Assembly (NCBI RefSeq): GCF_003287285.1
Contig: NZ_QMIG01000001.1
Span: forward strand, 372,001 to 436,000
Length of the DNA stretch: 64,000 bases
DNA from: Phytoactinopolyspora halophila
Lineage (GTDB): Bacteria > Actinomycetota > Actinomycetes > Jiangellales > Jiangellaceae
Reading direction: 5' to 3'
Under the pieces are notes generated by a model. The model saw only the letters and a list, made by a program, of their open reading frames with translations. It had not been told where the DNA came from and ran no database searches. A program made the translations under genes and the position numbers. Positions 1 to 8,803 of the stretch are shown in pieces. How positions within the stretch are numbered: position 1 is the stretch's first letter; every line of letters begins with the position of its first letter.

Positions 1-2533
1 CGACATACACGGGCTGCACATACAACAGACCGCCACCAACGGGCAGTGTCAGGAGGTTCCCCAGCTCGGTCGTCGCTCCCTCACCCGCACTGAGCAGGGT
101 TAGCTGACTCGCGACTTCCTCGTTGCTCTCGAACGCGTTCGCGACCTGCTCTGGTCCGTCGATCTGGGTTCGGCCTGGCAACCGAAGCGCCTCGAGCTGG
201 CCATAGTCCGGATGTCGCGCATCGGCGTTGACCGCCATGAACGCCACCAGGTTCTGCCGGCCACGAGGTGTGTACGTGGTGGTCAGCGAGAACACGCCCT
301 CGTCGTCATCGGGCATTTGGATGCTCTGGTAGTACGGCGGGATGTCGACCTCGCCATCCGCCGTCGGGTCGTTCGGCACGATCCAGCGATCCTGACCACC
401 GTAGAAGGTGATCGGATCCTCCACGTGGTACGCCTCGAGCATCCGCCGCTGCAGCTTGAACAGATCTTCCGGATACCGCAAATGGTCCAGCAAGTCGTCG
501 CTGATCTCCGACTTGGGCGTCACCGAGTCCGGGAAGACATCCTTCCACGCCTGCAGTACGGGGTCTTCCTCGTCCCACTCGTAGAGGGTCACGGTGCCGT
601 CGTAGGCATCAACCGTCGCCTTAACGGAGTTGCGCGCGTAGTTCAGATAATCGTCCGGCTGCGCGGCCAGCGCCGGGCGAGCGGTACGCGAGTCGCTCGT
701 CGCCTCCTCCAGCGAGACACGCTGCGAGTACGGGTACGAGTTCAGCGTCGTGTAGGCATCCACGACCCAGACCAGGCGACCGTCGGCCACGGTCGGGTAC
801 GCGTTCGAGTCAGCCGTCAGCCACGGAGCGACCTTCTCGACGCGTTGCCTCGGGTCGCGGTCATACATGATCACCGATTCTTCGTTGACCCGCTCCGAGA
901 GGACGATATTCGCTTCCTGGAACTTCGTGGCGTAGAGGAGGCGGTTGAAGTACCCACCGAGATCCACGCCACCCGCGCCGTCATAGGTGTTCAGGCGCTC
1001 CTCACCAGTTTCCGGATCCTCCGGGATGTCGTACTCCACCGGTTCGGAGCCTTCCGGGGCACCGACGATCGAGTACTCCGGCGAACTCTCGCCGTAGTAC
1101 ACCCGCGGTTCGTACTCGCCCAGTTCACCCTTTGGCGGAATGTCCTCTTCAGCCCACACCGGTGAGCCGTCGCTCTGGCGCGTGTTACCGAACGCTGCCA
1201 CCAAGCCGAAGCCATGGGTATAAACCGTGCGCTCGTTGACCCAGTTGCGCTGCCCCTCGGGAATACCGGTGACGTCGATCTCGCGAGCAGCGACGACGAC
1301 GTCCCGCTCCTCTCCGTCGATCTCGTACCGATCGACGTTCGCCGGATCGGCAAACGTGTAGAAGCCACGGACTTGCTGCAGCTGCTGATACGCGCGCGGA
1401 ATGAGCGTCGGATCCATCAACCGGACACCGGGCACCGTCCCAGCGTCGTCTGCGAGCTGCCCGGCCTCCACCGTCGTCGTCGCGTCGTATGACTCGATCT
1501 CCACGTCGTCGACGTCGTAAGCCTCGCGCGTGGCGTCGATGTTCCGCTCGATGTACGGGGCCTCGCGGTCTGCCTCCGTCGGGTTGACCTGGAACTGCTG
1601 GACGATGAACGGCCACAGGCCACCGAGCAGGACGGCGGACAGCACGAGCAGTCCGGCTCCGATGCCCGGCAGCGTCCAGTTGCGCTGCCAGACGTTGACG
1701 AAAAAGAGCGCGGCGCAAATGATCGACACGAAGATGAGGATCATCTTCGCCGGGAGGAGCGCGTTGATACCCGCGTAATTGCCACCCGTAAAGAGCGGAT
1801 TGTCGTCAATCAGCAGCTCGTAGCGATCCAGCCAGTAAGCCACTGCTTTGAGCAGGATGAACAGGCCGATCAACACCGACAAGTGCGCCTGAGCAGCCCG
1901 GCTGACCTTCTCACCGGCGGTCTGTAGCCTGATACCGCCGAAAAGGTAGTGCGTCAGCGCGGCCACGATCAGTGACAGCGCGACCAGGCCGAAGCCGAAG
2001 CTCAGCAGGAATCGCCACCACGGGAACGAGAAGGCGAAGAAACTGACGTCCAGATCGAATTGGGGATCGGTTTGCCCGAAGGCATCGCCGTTCATCCAGA
2101 GCTGGAACGTTTCCCACTGCCCGCTGGCGCTGGCACCGGCGATGATTCCTACAAGCAACGCCGCGCCCCCGAGCACCCATGCCCGCAGGGGTTCGAGTGC
2201 GTCACGATATCGGTCGAGACTCTGTTGCTCGGCGCTCATCGGCCGATAGCTCGGCCGCAGGCGATATGCGATGACGCCGTTGATGACGATGACGGCAGCC
2301 ATCACCAGGCCGAAAACGGCAAACAGACCAGCTCGGGTCATGAGCTGAGTCGTGAAGACATGCGTGAAGTCAACAGAGTCGAACCAGAGCCGCTCCGTCC
2401 AGAAGTTCACGATCAGCAGGTAACCCACGGCCAGCAAGGCCAGGACTATCAGGGTGGGCACCAGCGCGCGGGAACGTCGGTTCGATGAGGGCCCTCGATA
2501 CGGACTCGCCGGGCGCGGGAAGTTCTGGCTCAC
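1..2533 (-). CDS. UPF0182 family membrane protein, C-terminus beyond the left edge
   Basis: The frame is open from a GTG at 2533 to the window edge, giving 844 codons; the family usually runs to roughly 900-1000 residues, so the C-terminus is missing. The N-terminal third holds about seven hydrophobic segments (first one ALVPTLIVLALLAVGYLL), followed by a large soluble region presumed extracytoplasmic. The last visible residues (GNLLTLPVGGGLLYVQPVYV) match the conserved UPF0182 ending as I know it. Function is unknown. No good Shine-Dalgarno precedes the GTG; a TAAGAT sequence lies 12 nt upstream, so a very short leader is possible. From memory the M. tuberculosis counterpart is Rv3193c, which also neighbours the PDZ protease found here. 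Confidence 0.9.
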   Translation of the reverse strand, partial: MSQNFPRPASPYRGPSSNRRSRALVPTLIVLALLAVGYLLIVNFWTERLWFDSVDFTHVFTTQLMTRAGLFAVFGLVMAAVIVINGVIAYRLRPSYRPMSAEQQSLDRYRDALEPLRAWVLGGAALLVGIIAGASASGQWETFQLWMNGDAFGQTDPQFDLDVSFFAFSFPWWRFLLSFGFGLVALSLIVAALTHYLFGGIRLQTAGEKVSRAAQAHLSVLIGLFILLKAVAYWLDRYELLIDDNPLFTGGNYAGINALLPAKMILIFVSIICAALFFVNVWQRNWTLPGIGAGLLVLSAVLLGGLWPFIVQQFQVNPTEADREAPYIERNIDATREAYDVDDVEIESYDATTTVEAGQLADDAGTVPGVRLMDPTLIPRAYQQLQQVRGFYTFADPANVDRYEIDGEERDVVVAAREIDVTGIPEGQRNWVNERTVYTHGFGLVAAFGNTRQSDGSPVWAEEDIPPKGELGEYEPRVYYGESSPEYSIVGAPEGSEPVEYDIPEDPETGEERLNTYDGAGGVDLGGYFNRLLYATKFQEANIVLSERVNEESVIMYDRDPRQRVEKVAPWLTADSNAYPTVADGRLVWVVDAYTTLNSYPYSQRVSLEEATSDSRTARPALAAQPDDYLNYARNSVKATVDAYDGTVTLYEWDEEDPVLQAWKDVFPDSVTPKSEISDDLLDHLRYPEDLFKLQRRMLEAYHVEDPITFYGGQDRWIVPNDPTADGEVDIPPYYQSIQMPDDDEGVFSLTTTYTPRGRQNLVAFMAVNADARHPDYGQLEALRLPGRTQIDGPEQVANAFESNEEVASQLTLLSAGEGATTELGNLLTLPVGGGLLYVQPVYV

Positions 2534-2676
2534 GCCAAGCAAACTATCTTACGCCGGTAGCGGTTTTCGAACCGGTGTCCCGATCATGTATGTATGTCGT
2601 CTCGGATCCGCAACTTCAGCGTGATCCAGCCGATAGTGGCTGCAAATAACGAGTGCAGGCATGGGAGCATGCACAT

Positions 2677-3228
2677 ATGAGCAACGAGCAGAACGCGTCG
2701 GCCCGAACTGCGGCAGCGACTTCTCCGCTCGCCCGGGCTGTCACCGAGATCGAACAACACGTCACCGCCAATGGCTGGGATCAACAGCCACGGCTGTACG
2801 CGTTGGCCCCGACGGCCGATCTCGTGGAACGCGAGCCCGATCTCGCCGAACGTCTCGGCCTGACCCAAGCCACGGCAGCCGACGGCTCGTTGACCCCGAT
2901 CGAACAAGATCTTCCCGACCAGCCGATCGAGGATCTTCTACCAACGATCACGTGGCCCGATTCCGTCGACGGCTGTGTGCTCGCCATCGAGCGCATCGTG
3001 CTTCCCCCCGGTGCCGAGGAGCATGTACCCGACGACGACACGGCGGCGATCGCCTGGGCACAGAATCACCCCAACCGCACGGATGTCCGGGTGGTGGTCG
3101 GCGTACTTCGCGACGGTAGCCGGACGTGCGTCGTGCGGGTTCGTGGCTACGAACAGGAAGACGAACTGATCCACGACGCCGAACTATCCGCCGAGATCGG
3201 AAACGCCCTGGCGGACACGTTCACGTAG
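2677..3228 (+). CDS. PPA1309 family protein
   Basis: A 183-residue soluble protein with no signal peptide or membrane segment. The opening (PLARAVTEIEQHV, then WDQQPRLYALAPTADL) and the middle (WPDSVDGCVLAIERIVLPP) fit the actinobacterial PPA1309 family, whose function is unknown. An in-frame GTG lies at 2653, but the ATG at 2677 has a GGGAG at suitable spacing and begins MSNEQ, so it is preferred. It is transcribed away from the UPF0182 gene, across a 143-bp divergent intergenic region. The stop codon sits inside a short duplication (see findings). Confidence 0.8.
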   Translation: MSNEQNASARTAAATSPLARAVTEIEQHVTANGWDQQPRLYALAPTADLVEREPDLAERLGLTQATAADGSLTPIEQDLPDQPIEDLLPTITWPDSVDGCVLAIERIVLPPGAEEHVPDDDTAAIAWAQNHPNRTDVRVVVGVLRDGSRTCVVRVRGYEQEDELIHDAELSAEIGNALADTFT

Positions 3229-3292
3229 CCGGTGGACACATTCACGTAGCCACTCGGCTGGCCCGGTGTCGTGAAGCTCGCCGTTCGGACGC

Positions 3293-4345
3293 TCACTGGC
3301 AGGCAGGCAGCTGTACGTTCGGATCATCCGTGAACGCGTCGACGGCCTCGATGGCATCTGTGAGGGTGTCGACGGGCACGATCCGCATATCGCCGCTGTT
3401 GGCTTCGGTGGCCTCGGCGCAGTTCCCCCGTGGCGCGAGGAACAGCTCGGCACCGGCATTGCTGGCTGCGGCGATCTTCTGCTGCAGGCCGCCGACCGAG
3501 CCGATCTCGCCATCACCCGAGATCTCCCCCGAACCCGCCACGTGGTTCCCGTCGATCAGTGGCTCCTCCGTGAGCCGATCATAAATGGCCAGGGCGAAGA
3601 CCACACCGGCGCTGGGACCACCGATACGCTCGTCGATACCGATGCTGACCTCGAAGGGAAGTTCATAACCCCGGTCCGGGGCAAATCCGACAACCGGACG
3701 CCCGTCGTCTTCCGCCGGCACGGTCTCGGCCGTCACCGACCGCTCCTCACCATCGCGACGGATGGCGAGATCCACGGTGTCGCCTGGCTCGCGGTCCTCC
3801 ACGATCTCGGCGACCTCCTCTGGCTCGTCCACTGTCATCCCATCGACCTCGACGATGACGTCGCCCGGCTCCAGTACGCCGTCTGCCGGCATTCCGTCGA
3901 ATACGACGGCAACGACGAGTTCCTCGCTGACCTCGTAATCGAGATGCCGCAACGCCGCGACCTTGGCGGCTTCCTGAGAGCGAGCGAGCTGGCGCGCGCT
4001 CTGTTCACGTGATTCCTCGGCCGTCTCGTCTTCGCGGTAGACGACATTGCGCGGCACGACCGCACGCTCGTCGTCGAACCAGGCATGCAGGACGGTCAGC
4101 AAATCGAGCTCGGTATCGGCCGAGGTCACCGCTACCGTGGTCAAGTCCAGCTGCCCATCGGTGTCATAGGTGGGAACGTCCTCATCGGCGACCTGAACGA
4201 CCGGGCTTCCATCCTTCTCGGCAAGCGTGTTCTCGAGCCAGCCGGGCGTGTAGACGACGTACGGCACGGGAAACAGCGACGCGATCGCCAGCAACGCCAC
4301 GACGAGGGCGCCAGCGACAGACAGTGTGATGGAGCGGCGAGTCAT
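3293..4345 (-). CDS. Membrane-anchored PDZ and Lon-like (S16) serine protease, YlbL type
   Basis: The 350-residue protein begins with an uncleaved signal-anchor (about residues 5-30), so the rest should lie outside the membrane. A PDZ domain covers about 120-205 (DGVLEPGDVIVEVDG). The C-terminal S16 domain carries the dyad: Ser in GGPSAG and Lys in GGLQQK, both present. Family members are predicted secreted peptidases related to B. subtilis YlbL; the substrate is unknown. It is the last gene of a tight leftward unit, starting 10 bp after moaE stops. The product ends in NVQLPACQ, with one terminal Cys of unknown significance. Confidence 0.88.
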   Translation of the reverse strand: MTRRSITLSVAGALVVALLAIASLFPVPYVVYTPGWLENTLAEKDGSPVVQVADEDVPTYDTDGQLDLTTVAVTSADTELDLLTVLHAWFDDERAVVPRNVVYREDETAEESREQSARQLARSQEAAKVAALRHLDYEVSEELVVAVVFDGMPADGVLEPGDVIVEVDGMTVDEPEEVAEIVEDREPGDTVDLAIRRDGEERSVTAETVPAEDDGRPVVGFAPDRGYELPFEVSIGIDERIGGPSAGVVFALAIYDRLTEEPLIDGNHVAGSGEISGDGEIGSVGGLQQKIAAASNAGAELFLAPRGNCAEATEANSGDMRIVPVDTLTDAIEAVDAFTDDPNVQLPACQ

Positions 4346-4355
4346 CCGTCCCAGC

Positions 4356-4778
4356 TTACGGTGAGCCGACCCACTCCGTGCTGCCGTCGGCGAAGCTCTG
4401 ATGCTTCCAGATCGGGACCTCCCGCTTGAGGTCGTCGATCAGCTTCCGGCACGCGGTGAACGCTTCCGCCCGGTGTTCTGCTGACGCTGCCGCAATGACC
4501 GCGATATCACCGATTCGCAGATGGCCCACACGGTGCACGGCCGCCAGCGCCCGCACCGGTATGGTCGCGGCAACCGTCTCCGCGACCCGGCGCAATTCCC
4601 TGTCGGCCATGGGATGCGCCTCATACTCGAGCGCCGTCACCGGCCGGTTCTCATCGAGTTCGCGAACCGTTCCCACGAACAGATCCGTTCCCCCGGCGCG
4701 GGAATCGGTCACGGCCGCCAGCACCTCGTCGACGGACAGCGCCTCCTCCCGTACACCCAGAAGCTTGATGACGTCCAC
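4356..4778 (-). CDS. moaE: Molybdopterin synthase catalytic subunit MoaE
   Basis: A 140-residue protein of normal family length. MoaE inserts dithiolene sulfur, carried by the MoaD thiocarboxylate, into precursor Z to make molybdopterin. Conserved blocks are visible: FVGTVR near residue 35, LEYEAHPMA near 50, HRVGHLRIGDIAV near 82, and the active-site lysine region DDLKREVPIWKHQSF near 115-130. The usual KxE after PIWK is KHQ here. The GTG start lies 5 bp after the stop of the upstream SDR gene, suggesting coupled translation. No moaD is nearby. A MoeZ, which in actinobacteria sulfurates MoaD-like proteins, lies at 27.4 kb. Confidence 0.93.
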   Translation of the reverse strand: MDVIKLLGVREEALSVDEVLAAVTDSRAGGTDLFVGTVRELDENRPVTALEYEAHPMADRELRRVAETVAATIPVRALAAVHRVGHLRIGDIAVIAAASAEHRAEAFTACRKLIDDLKREVPIWKHQSFADGSTEWVGSP

Positions 4779-4783
4779 GTGGT

Positions 4784-5887
4784 CTACCCTCGCTTCCTCT
4801 TGCGGGCCTTACGCACCACTACCGCCGTACCCAGTATGGCGACCGTAGCCCCTGCCGCACCGATGGTTGCCGCGGTTTCCCGCCTGCCAAACCTTCGCAA
4901 CGTGGACGCGTTCCGGTGACCGAGTTCTTCCATCAACGCATGAAGTGCGAGCTCGTTGGTGCACTCCGGGCGCCAACCAGCCTCCGCGAGCCGCGTCGTC
5001 GCGACCATCCAGGGGTGGGCAACAAAGTGCAACTCGCTCACCGGTGTCGACGTCACGCCCAGCCGCTTCAACCGACCTGCCGTGCCGAAAGCGAGCGACG
5101 ACGACAGCTCGACCCTGCCCTTGCCGGTAATGGCCTCCACGGCATCCTGATCGAGATGACCCGGGCTCCCGACCGTGACCGGACCGTCGAGCTCGCGGCC
5201 GGCGACGAGTTCCAGTGCCGACGCGAGATCGTCGACGTGGCAGAACTGCCAGGCCGGATTGCCTTCACGGACCACCAGTAGACGTGGCGCCTCGAAGTGC
5301 CTCGTCAGCACCGTGTCCACATCAGCTCCGACCAACGTCGCCGGGCGGACAACCGTCACCTTCATACCTGGGTGCGCGTGTCGGGCGCGTTCGCACAAAG
5401 ACTCGACTTCCAAAAGATCTGACACCAGACCTCCGTCGGCAGGAGCCCGCAGAGGTGCATCGTCGTCGAGGGGAACCGGGTTGTCCGGCCTCGCCCCATA
5501 CACCATCGCGCTCGTGACCACGACAACTCGCCGCACGCCCGCAGCGGCAGCCGCCGTCAGCACGGTTTGCGTGCTCCGGACATTGCGTAGCGAACGCCCG
5601 TCGACATCGTCGGTCACATTGAGATCGACCGCCGTGTGCACGACGACGTCCACGCCCGAGAACCGCGTCACGATAGCCGGATCGGTCAGGTCGATGACCC
5701 TCCAGGTGACGTGATCGACGTCGCCGCGTTCGCGATCGATGGCGACAACCTGGCCGATCTCGTCGTTGGCGGCAAGCCGCCGTGCCAGCTGACGTCCAGG
5801 GGTCGAGGCAGCCCCGACGACCGCGACGACCTGCGCGGAGCCTTCCCGGTTGCGCCGAGCGCGAACCGAACCCGGCTCTGTACCCAC
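4784..5887 (-). CDS. NAD(P)-dependent epimerase/dehydratase (extended SDR) with C-terminal membrane anchor
   Basis: A 367-residue protein. A Rossmann glycine motif (VVAVVGAASTPGRQLARRL) lies at about residues 19-37, an SDR Tyr region (VVVTSAMVYGARP) near 120, and substrate-domain motifs follow (VRPATLVG, WQFCHVDDLASAL). The C-terminus is a hydrophobic helix ending in KARKRKRG, so it is probably tail-anchored on the cytoplasmic side. The classical YxxxK lysine is not evident after the Tyr. The frame stays open upstream, but the GTG at 5887 is preceded by a strong AAGGGGGAAAC and avoids overlap with the divergent DUF2342 gene. First gene of the unit with moaE and the PDZ protease. Substrate unknown. 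Confidence 0.82.
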   Translation of the reverse strand: MGTEPGSVRARRNREGSAQVVAVVGAASTPGRQLARRLAANDEIGQVVAIDRERGDVDHVTWRVIDLTDPAIVTRFSGVDVVVHTAVDLNVTDDVDGRSLRNVRSTQTVLTAAAAAGVRRVVVVTSAMVYGARPDNPVPLDDDAPLRAPADGGLVSDLLEVESLCERARHAHPGMKVTVVRPATLVGADVDTVLTRHFEAPRLLVVREGNPAWQFCHVDDLASALELVAGRELDGPVTVGSPGHLDQDAVEAITGKGRVELSSSLAFGTAGRLKRLGVTSTPVSELHFVAHPWMVATTRLAEAGWRPECTNELALHALMEELGHRNASTLRRFGRRETAATIGAAGATVAILGTAVVVRKARKRKRG

Positions 5888-5962
5888 GTTTCCCCCTTCG
5901 GCGGTTACGGTGGAGCTTATGAGGCGTTGCCACCCGCTTCCCATCCTGCCCGAGGCGCAACT

Positions 5963-7345
5963 ATGAGTGATGTCCCCTTCGGATTCCGCCCCGACGACGA
6001 TGATGACGACCAACCAAAAAACGAATCTGGCAGCGGTTCTGGTCCGAACGATCCACTGAGCAGCCTGTTCGGCATGATGGGCGCAAGCGGTCAGCAAGGA
6101 TCCCCCGACCTCGGCCAGATGCTCCAGCAGATCGGCAAACTGCTCTCCTGGTCGGGAGGCCCGGTCAACTGGGATCTCGCAAACTCTGCCGCACGCGACG
6201 TCGTGTCCTCCAGCGGTGATCGTTCGGTCAGCAGTTCCGAGCGACGCGACGTCGAAGACGCCTTCCGGCTGGCAGACACCTGGCTGGACGATGCGACCTC
6301 GTTCCCGTCCACCGGCGGTTCTCCACGTGCCTGGAGCCGGGCCGAATGGGTGGAAGGCACCCAGAACGCCTGGAAAGAGCTGATCGAACCGGTCGCCGCC
6401 CGGGTCTCGGACGCGATGAGCCAATCCTTGCCGCCCGAGATGTCACAGGCTGCGGGCCCGCTCGTCGGCATGCTCCAGCAGGTCGGCGTGTCCATGTGGG
6501 GAGCCCAGGTCGGGCAGAGCATCGGCACACTCGCCAGTGAGGTCTGCGGCGCGTCCGACATCGGTATCCCGCTCGCCGAGGGACACCCCGCGCTGCTCCC
6601 GGCGAACGTGCAGGCCTTCGGTGAGGGGCTCGGCATCGATGGTCGCGACGTCATGCTCTACCTGGCGCTGCGCGAGGCGGCGTACGTTCGCCTCTATGCT
6701 CACGCTCCGTGGCTGCGCTCACACATCATCTCCCTGGTCGAGGAATACGCGCGCCACGTCAATGTCGACACCGACTCGATCGAGTCCAAACTTCGTGACA
6801 TCGATCCTTCGCGGCCCGAGGCACTGCAAGAAGCGCTGGAAGGTGGGCTCTTCGAGCTCCCGACGACCCCGCAACAGCAGGCCGCACTGGACCGCTTGGA
6901 GCTGGCGCTCGCACTGGTCGAGGGCTGGGTAGATGATGTTGTCACGCAGGCAACGAAAGACCGGCTCCCCTCGGCCGAGGCATTGCGAGAGACCATCCGC
7001 CGACGCAGGGCCACCGGCGGACCCGCCGAGCAGACCTTCGCCACACTCGTCGGTCTCCAACTACGCCCGCGGCGCTTGCGCGATGCCGTAGCGTTCTGGG
7101 CCGCTATACGTGAGGAGCGTGACGTCCAAGGACGCGATGCCGTATGGGCTCATCCCGATCTCATGCCATCGGCCGACGATCTCGCCGACCCGCAAGCCTT
7201 CCTCCACCGGGACGAGCTCGTCGACGTCTCCGACCTCGAGCGCGCGTTGGGCTCAAATGACGAGGCCGATGAAGCACGCAGCGACGGTCAGGATGGGCCA
7301 GACGATACCGACGAGGGCGAGGCAGGCGGCAATACGTCCTCCTAA
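5963..7345 (+). CDS. DUF2342 family zincin-like protein (putative zinc-dependent metalloprotease)
   Basis: A 460-residue protein. An acidic N-terminus (DDDDDDQ) leads to the DUF2342 core, with LVGMLQQVGVSMWGAQVGQ near 170, GIPLAEGHPALLPANVQAFGEG near 210 and LALREAAYVRLYAHAPWLR near 240. The family was noticed through co-occurrence with F420 biosynthesis and is predicted to have a metalloprotease-like fold. No activity is established to my knowledge. In relatives I recall, the EAAxxRL motif carries a His where this protein has Tyr, so the metal site may be altered; this needs an alignment. Start ATG at 5963. The long open frame upstream is a shadow of the opposite SDR gene, 75 bp away. Confidence 0.85.
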   Translation: MSDVPFGFRPDDDDDDQPKNESGSGSGPNDPLSSLFGMMGASGQQGSPDLGQMLQQIGKLLSWSGGPVNWDLANSAARDVVSSSGDRSVSSSERRDVEDAFRLADTWLDDATSFPSTGGSPRAWSRAEWVEGTQNAWKELIEPVAARVSDAMSQSLPPEMSQAAGPLVGMLQQVGVSMWGAQVGQSIGTLASEVCGASDIGIPLAEGHPALLPANVQAFGEGLGIDGRDVMLYLALREAAYVRLYAHAPWLRSHIISLVEEYARHVNVDTDSIESKLRDIDPSRPEALQEALEGGLFELPTTPQQQAALDRLELALALVEGWVDDVVTQATKDRLPSAEALRETIRRRRATGGPAEQTFATLVGLQLRPRRLRDAVAFWAAIREERDVQGRDAVWAHPDLMPSADDLADPQAFLHRDELVDVSDLERALGSNDEADEARSDGQDGPDDTDEGEAGGNTSS

Positions 7346-7431
7346 GAATTCGCGTTCCTGGTGAAGTCCGGGCGATCGCCCCCGATCGCCGGCCGCCCCG
7401 GCGGGAGGGTCTAACGTCGAGGTCGTCTCGA

Positions 7432-7971
7432 TCAGGCGAGCCCGGACGACGACGCGTTCGCGGCGTGGTCCAGGCCATCGAGGAACCCTCGGGCACGCTC
7501 AGCACGCGGATAACGCCGCACGAGATCCCAGAACTCCCGGCCGTGGTTACCGATGAGCAGATGCGCGAGCTCGTGAACGAGAACGTAGTCGACCACCCAC
7601 GACGGCACCCCCTGAAGCCGCACAGAGAGCCGGATCGAACCATCACTCGGGGTACATGAACCCCACCTGGCACGCTGCGCCGAACTCCAGCGCACGCTTG
7701 TCGGCTTCGCACGATTATCGAGATAGCGGCGAGAAAGCTCCCGTGCCCGTCGGAGCAACTGCTCATCGCTCGGATGCCGCCGCCGCTCCTGCGCTTCGAG
7801 CCGTTCGAGCATCTCCGCCACCCACCGCTCTTCCTCCGTCGAGCTCATCTTCGCCGGAAGGCACACAACCACCCGGCCACTCTCCCGAAACGCCGTCACC
7901 GTCCGCCGACGACGGGCTGACCGGCGCACCTCCACCTCGGGCTCATCCCGCTCGTCGCCTCGCCGTTCCAT
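7432..7971 (-). CDS. YgjP-like (DUF45/M48-type) metallopeptidase domain protein
   Basis: A predicted cytoplasmic zinc protein of 179 residues from the chosen start. The C-terminal half has YgjP hallmarks: RWSSAQRARWGSCTPSDG, then VVDYVLVHELAHLLIGNHG. The HELAH supplies two zinc histidines and the Glu, and a third His follows. The N-terminal half (VEVRRSARRRRTVTAFRESG) aligns with the usual family opening. The start is uncertain: the frame continues upstream through two 93-bp repeats, each providing another MERRGDER start (8064 and 8157). I chose the innermost one because only that copy runs into family-like sequence. Genomic role unknown. Confidence 0.8.
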   Translation of the reverse strand: MERRGDERDEPEVEVRRSARRRRTVTAFRESGRVVVCLPAKMSSTEEERWVAEMLERLEAQERRRHPSDEQLLRRARELSRRYLDNRAKPTSVRWSSAQRARWGSCTPSDGSIRLSVRLQGVPSWVVDYVLVHELAHLLIGNHGREFWDLVRRYPRAERARGFLDGLDHAANASSSGLA

Positions 7972-8157
7972 ACCCACGGTCACGCTCGGCTCCTCACCCA
8001 CACCACCGCCGCCGCTCCTCCGTCGCGCCGCCACCTCCGCGCGCTCGTCGCCTCGCCGTTCCATACCCACGGTCACGCTCGGCTCCTCACCCACACCACC
8101 GCCGCCGCTCCTCCGTCGCGCCGCCACCTCCGCGCGCTCGTCGCCTCGCCGTTCCAT
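7972..8157. repeat. Two tandem 93-bp repeats upstream of the metallopeptidase gene
   Basis: Two essentially identical 93-bp units lie immediately outside the chosen start, and each contains a copy of the start-codon region (cat at 7969-7971, 8062-8064, 8155-8157). The unit length is 31 codons, so in-frame translation would add 31 residues per copy. The unit shares CGTTCCA and GGTCACGCTCG with the tandem repeat at 34.82-35.00 kb. Confidence 0.9.
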
Positions 8158-8201
8158 ACCAAGCACCGTAATGTCCCCACACCCCCATTTGGGTGGATTG
8201 C

Positions 8202-8710
8202 TGTGGATAACTTGGGGCTCGAAGGCTGAACAGCCCTGACGAGGACGCAGCGGACACATCATCAGGAAACATGCAGGATTTCTCTTATCCACAGCCCGTG
8301 GACAACATCATCGCTGCACACAGAGACTTTCCCAGATGCCGCACCGTAGTTGTCAACAAGCTTCCCCCGAAGCATCCCCAGCCTTCTCCGCACCCTGCAC
8401 ATGACATCCACAGAGTTATCCACAGGCCGTGGATGTCAATTTGCCATTCAGGTTGCAGACACCGTGCGTCCCTCGTAGGTTCGCAGCAGAACATACGGAT
8501 TCGGCCGCACCGCGACGTGGTAGTTCATGTCCGACAGCCCCCAGACAACACGGCGCATCCACGCCGCACTTGGCGGTACGTATCCATGGTGGACTCGGCG
8601 GGGCCTCGGAAAACGACGGGAACGGCGCGTGCCAGCGGGGAAGGTACACGCCGGGACCGGCGGCACTGGGGCCCTGCCGCGCCACCTGAGCTGCAAGAGC
8701 CTGTGGACAA
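8202..8710. other. Cluster of DnaA-box-like 9-mers in a gene-poor stretch
   Basis: In the roughly 650-bp gap before 8804, three perfect TTATCCACA boxes are present: 8202-8210 (minus orientation), 8285-8293 (plus) and 8416-8424 (plus). One-mismatch or weaker relatives lie at 8297-8305, 8404-8412, 8427-8435 and 8702-8710. The canonical E. coli-type DnaA box is TTATCCACA. No AT-rich unwinding region and no dnaA/dnaN genes are near, so this is not taken as oriC. I see no convincing gene in this gap. Confidence 0.55.
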
Positions 8711-8803
8711 CGAAGGGCGCCATCGCCTCCTCCCGGTGCAAGATTAGGTCGAAACCCGACCACGCGTATTCGCGAACGCCCGCTGCCATCCTGGAGGCCA
8801 CCC

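Noticed and set aside
5636-5962. N-terminal extension of the DUF2342 protein
   Set aside because: The open frame runs antisense to the SDR gene and has no family character; the ATG at 5963 begins an ordinary start.
5888-6424. Long N-terminal extension of the SDR protein
   Set aside because: It overlaps the divergent DUF2342 gene, while GTG 5887 has a strong ribosome binding site and begins just before the Rossmann motif.
8202-8710. Possible chromosomal origin of replication
   Set aside because: DnaA-box-like 9-mers are present, but there is no AT-rich unwinding region and no dnaA, dnaN, recF or rpmH nearby.
8448-8719. Possible small minus-strand gene ending HVAVRPNPYVLLRTYEGR
   Set aside because: The C-terminal stretch looks protein-like, but codon third-position bias is weak, no RBS is clear, and the frame overlaps the DnaA-box region.
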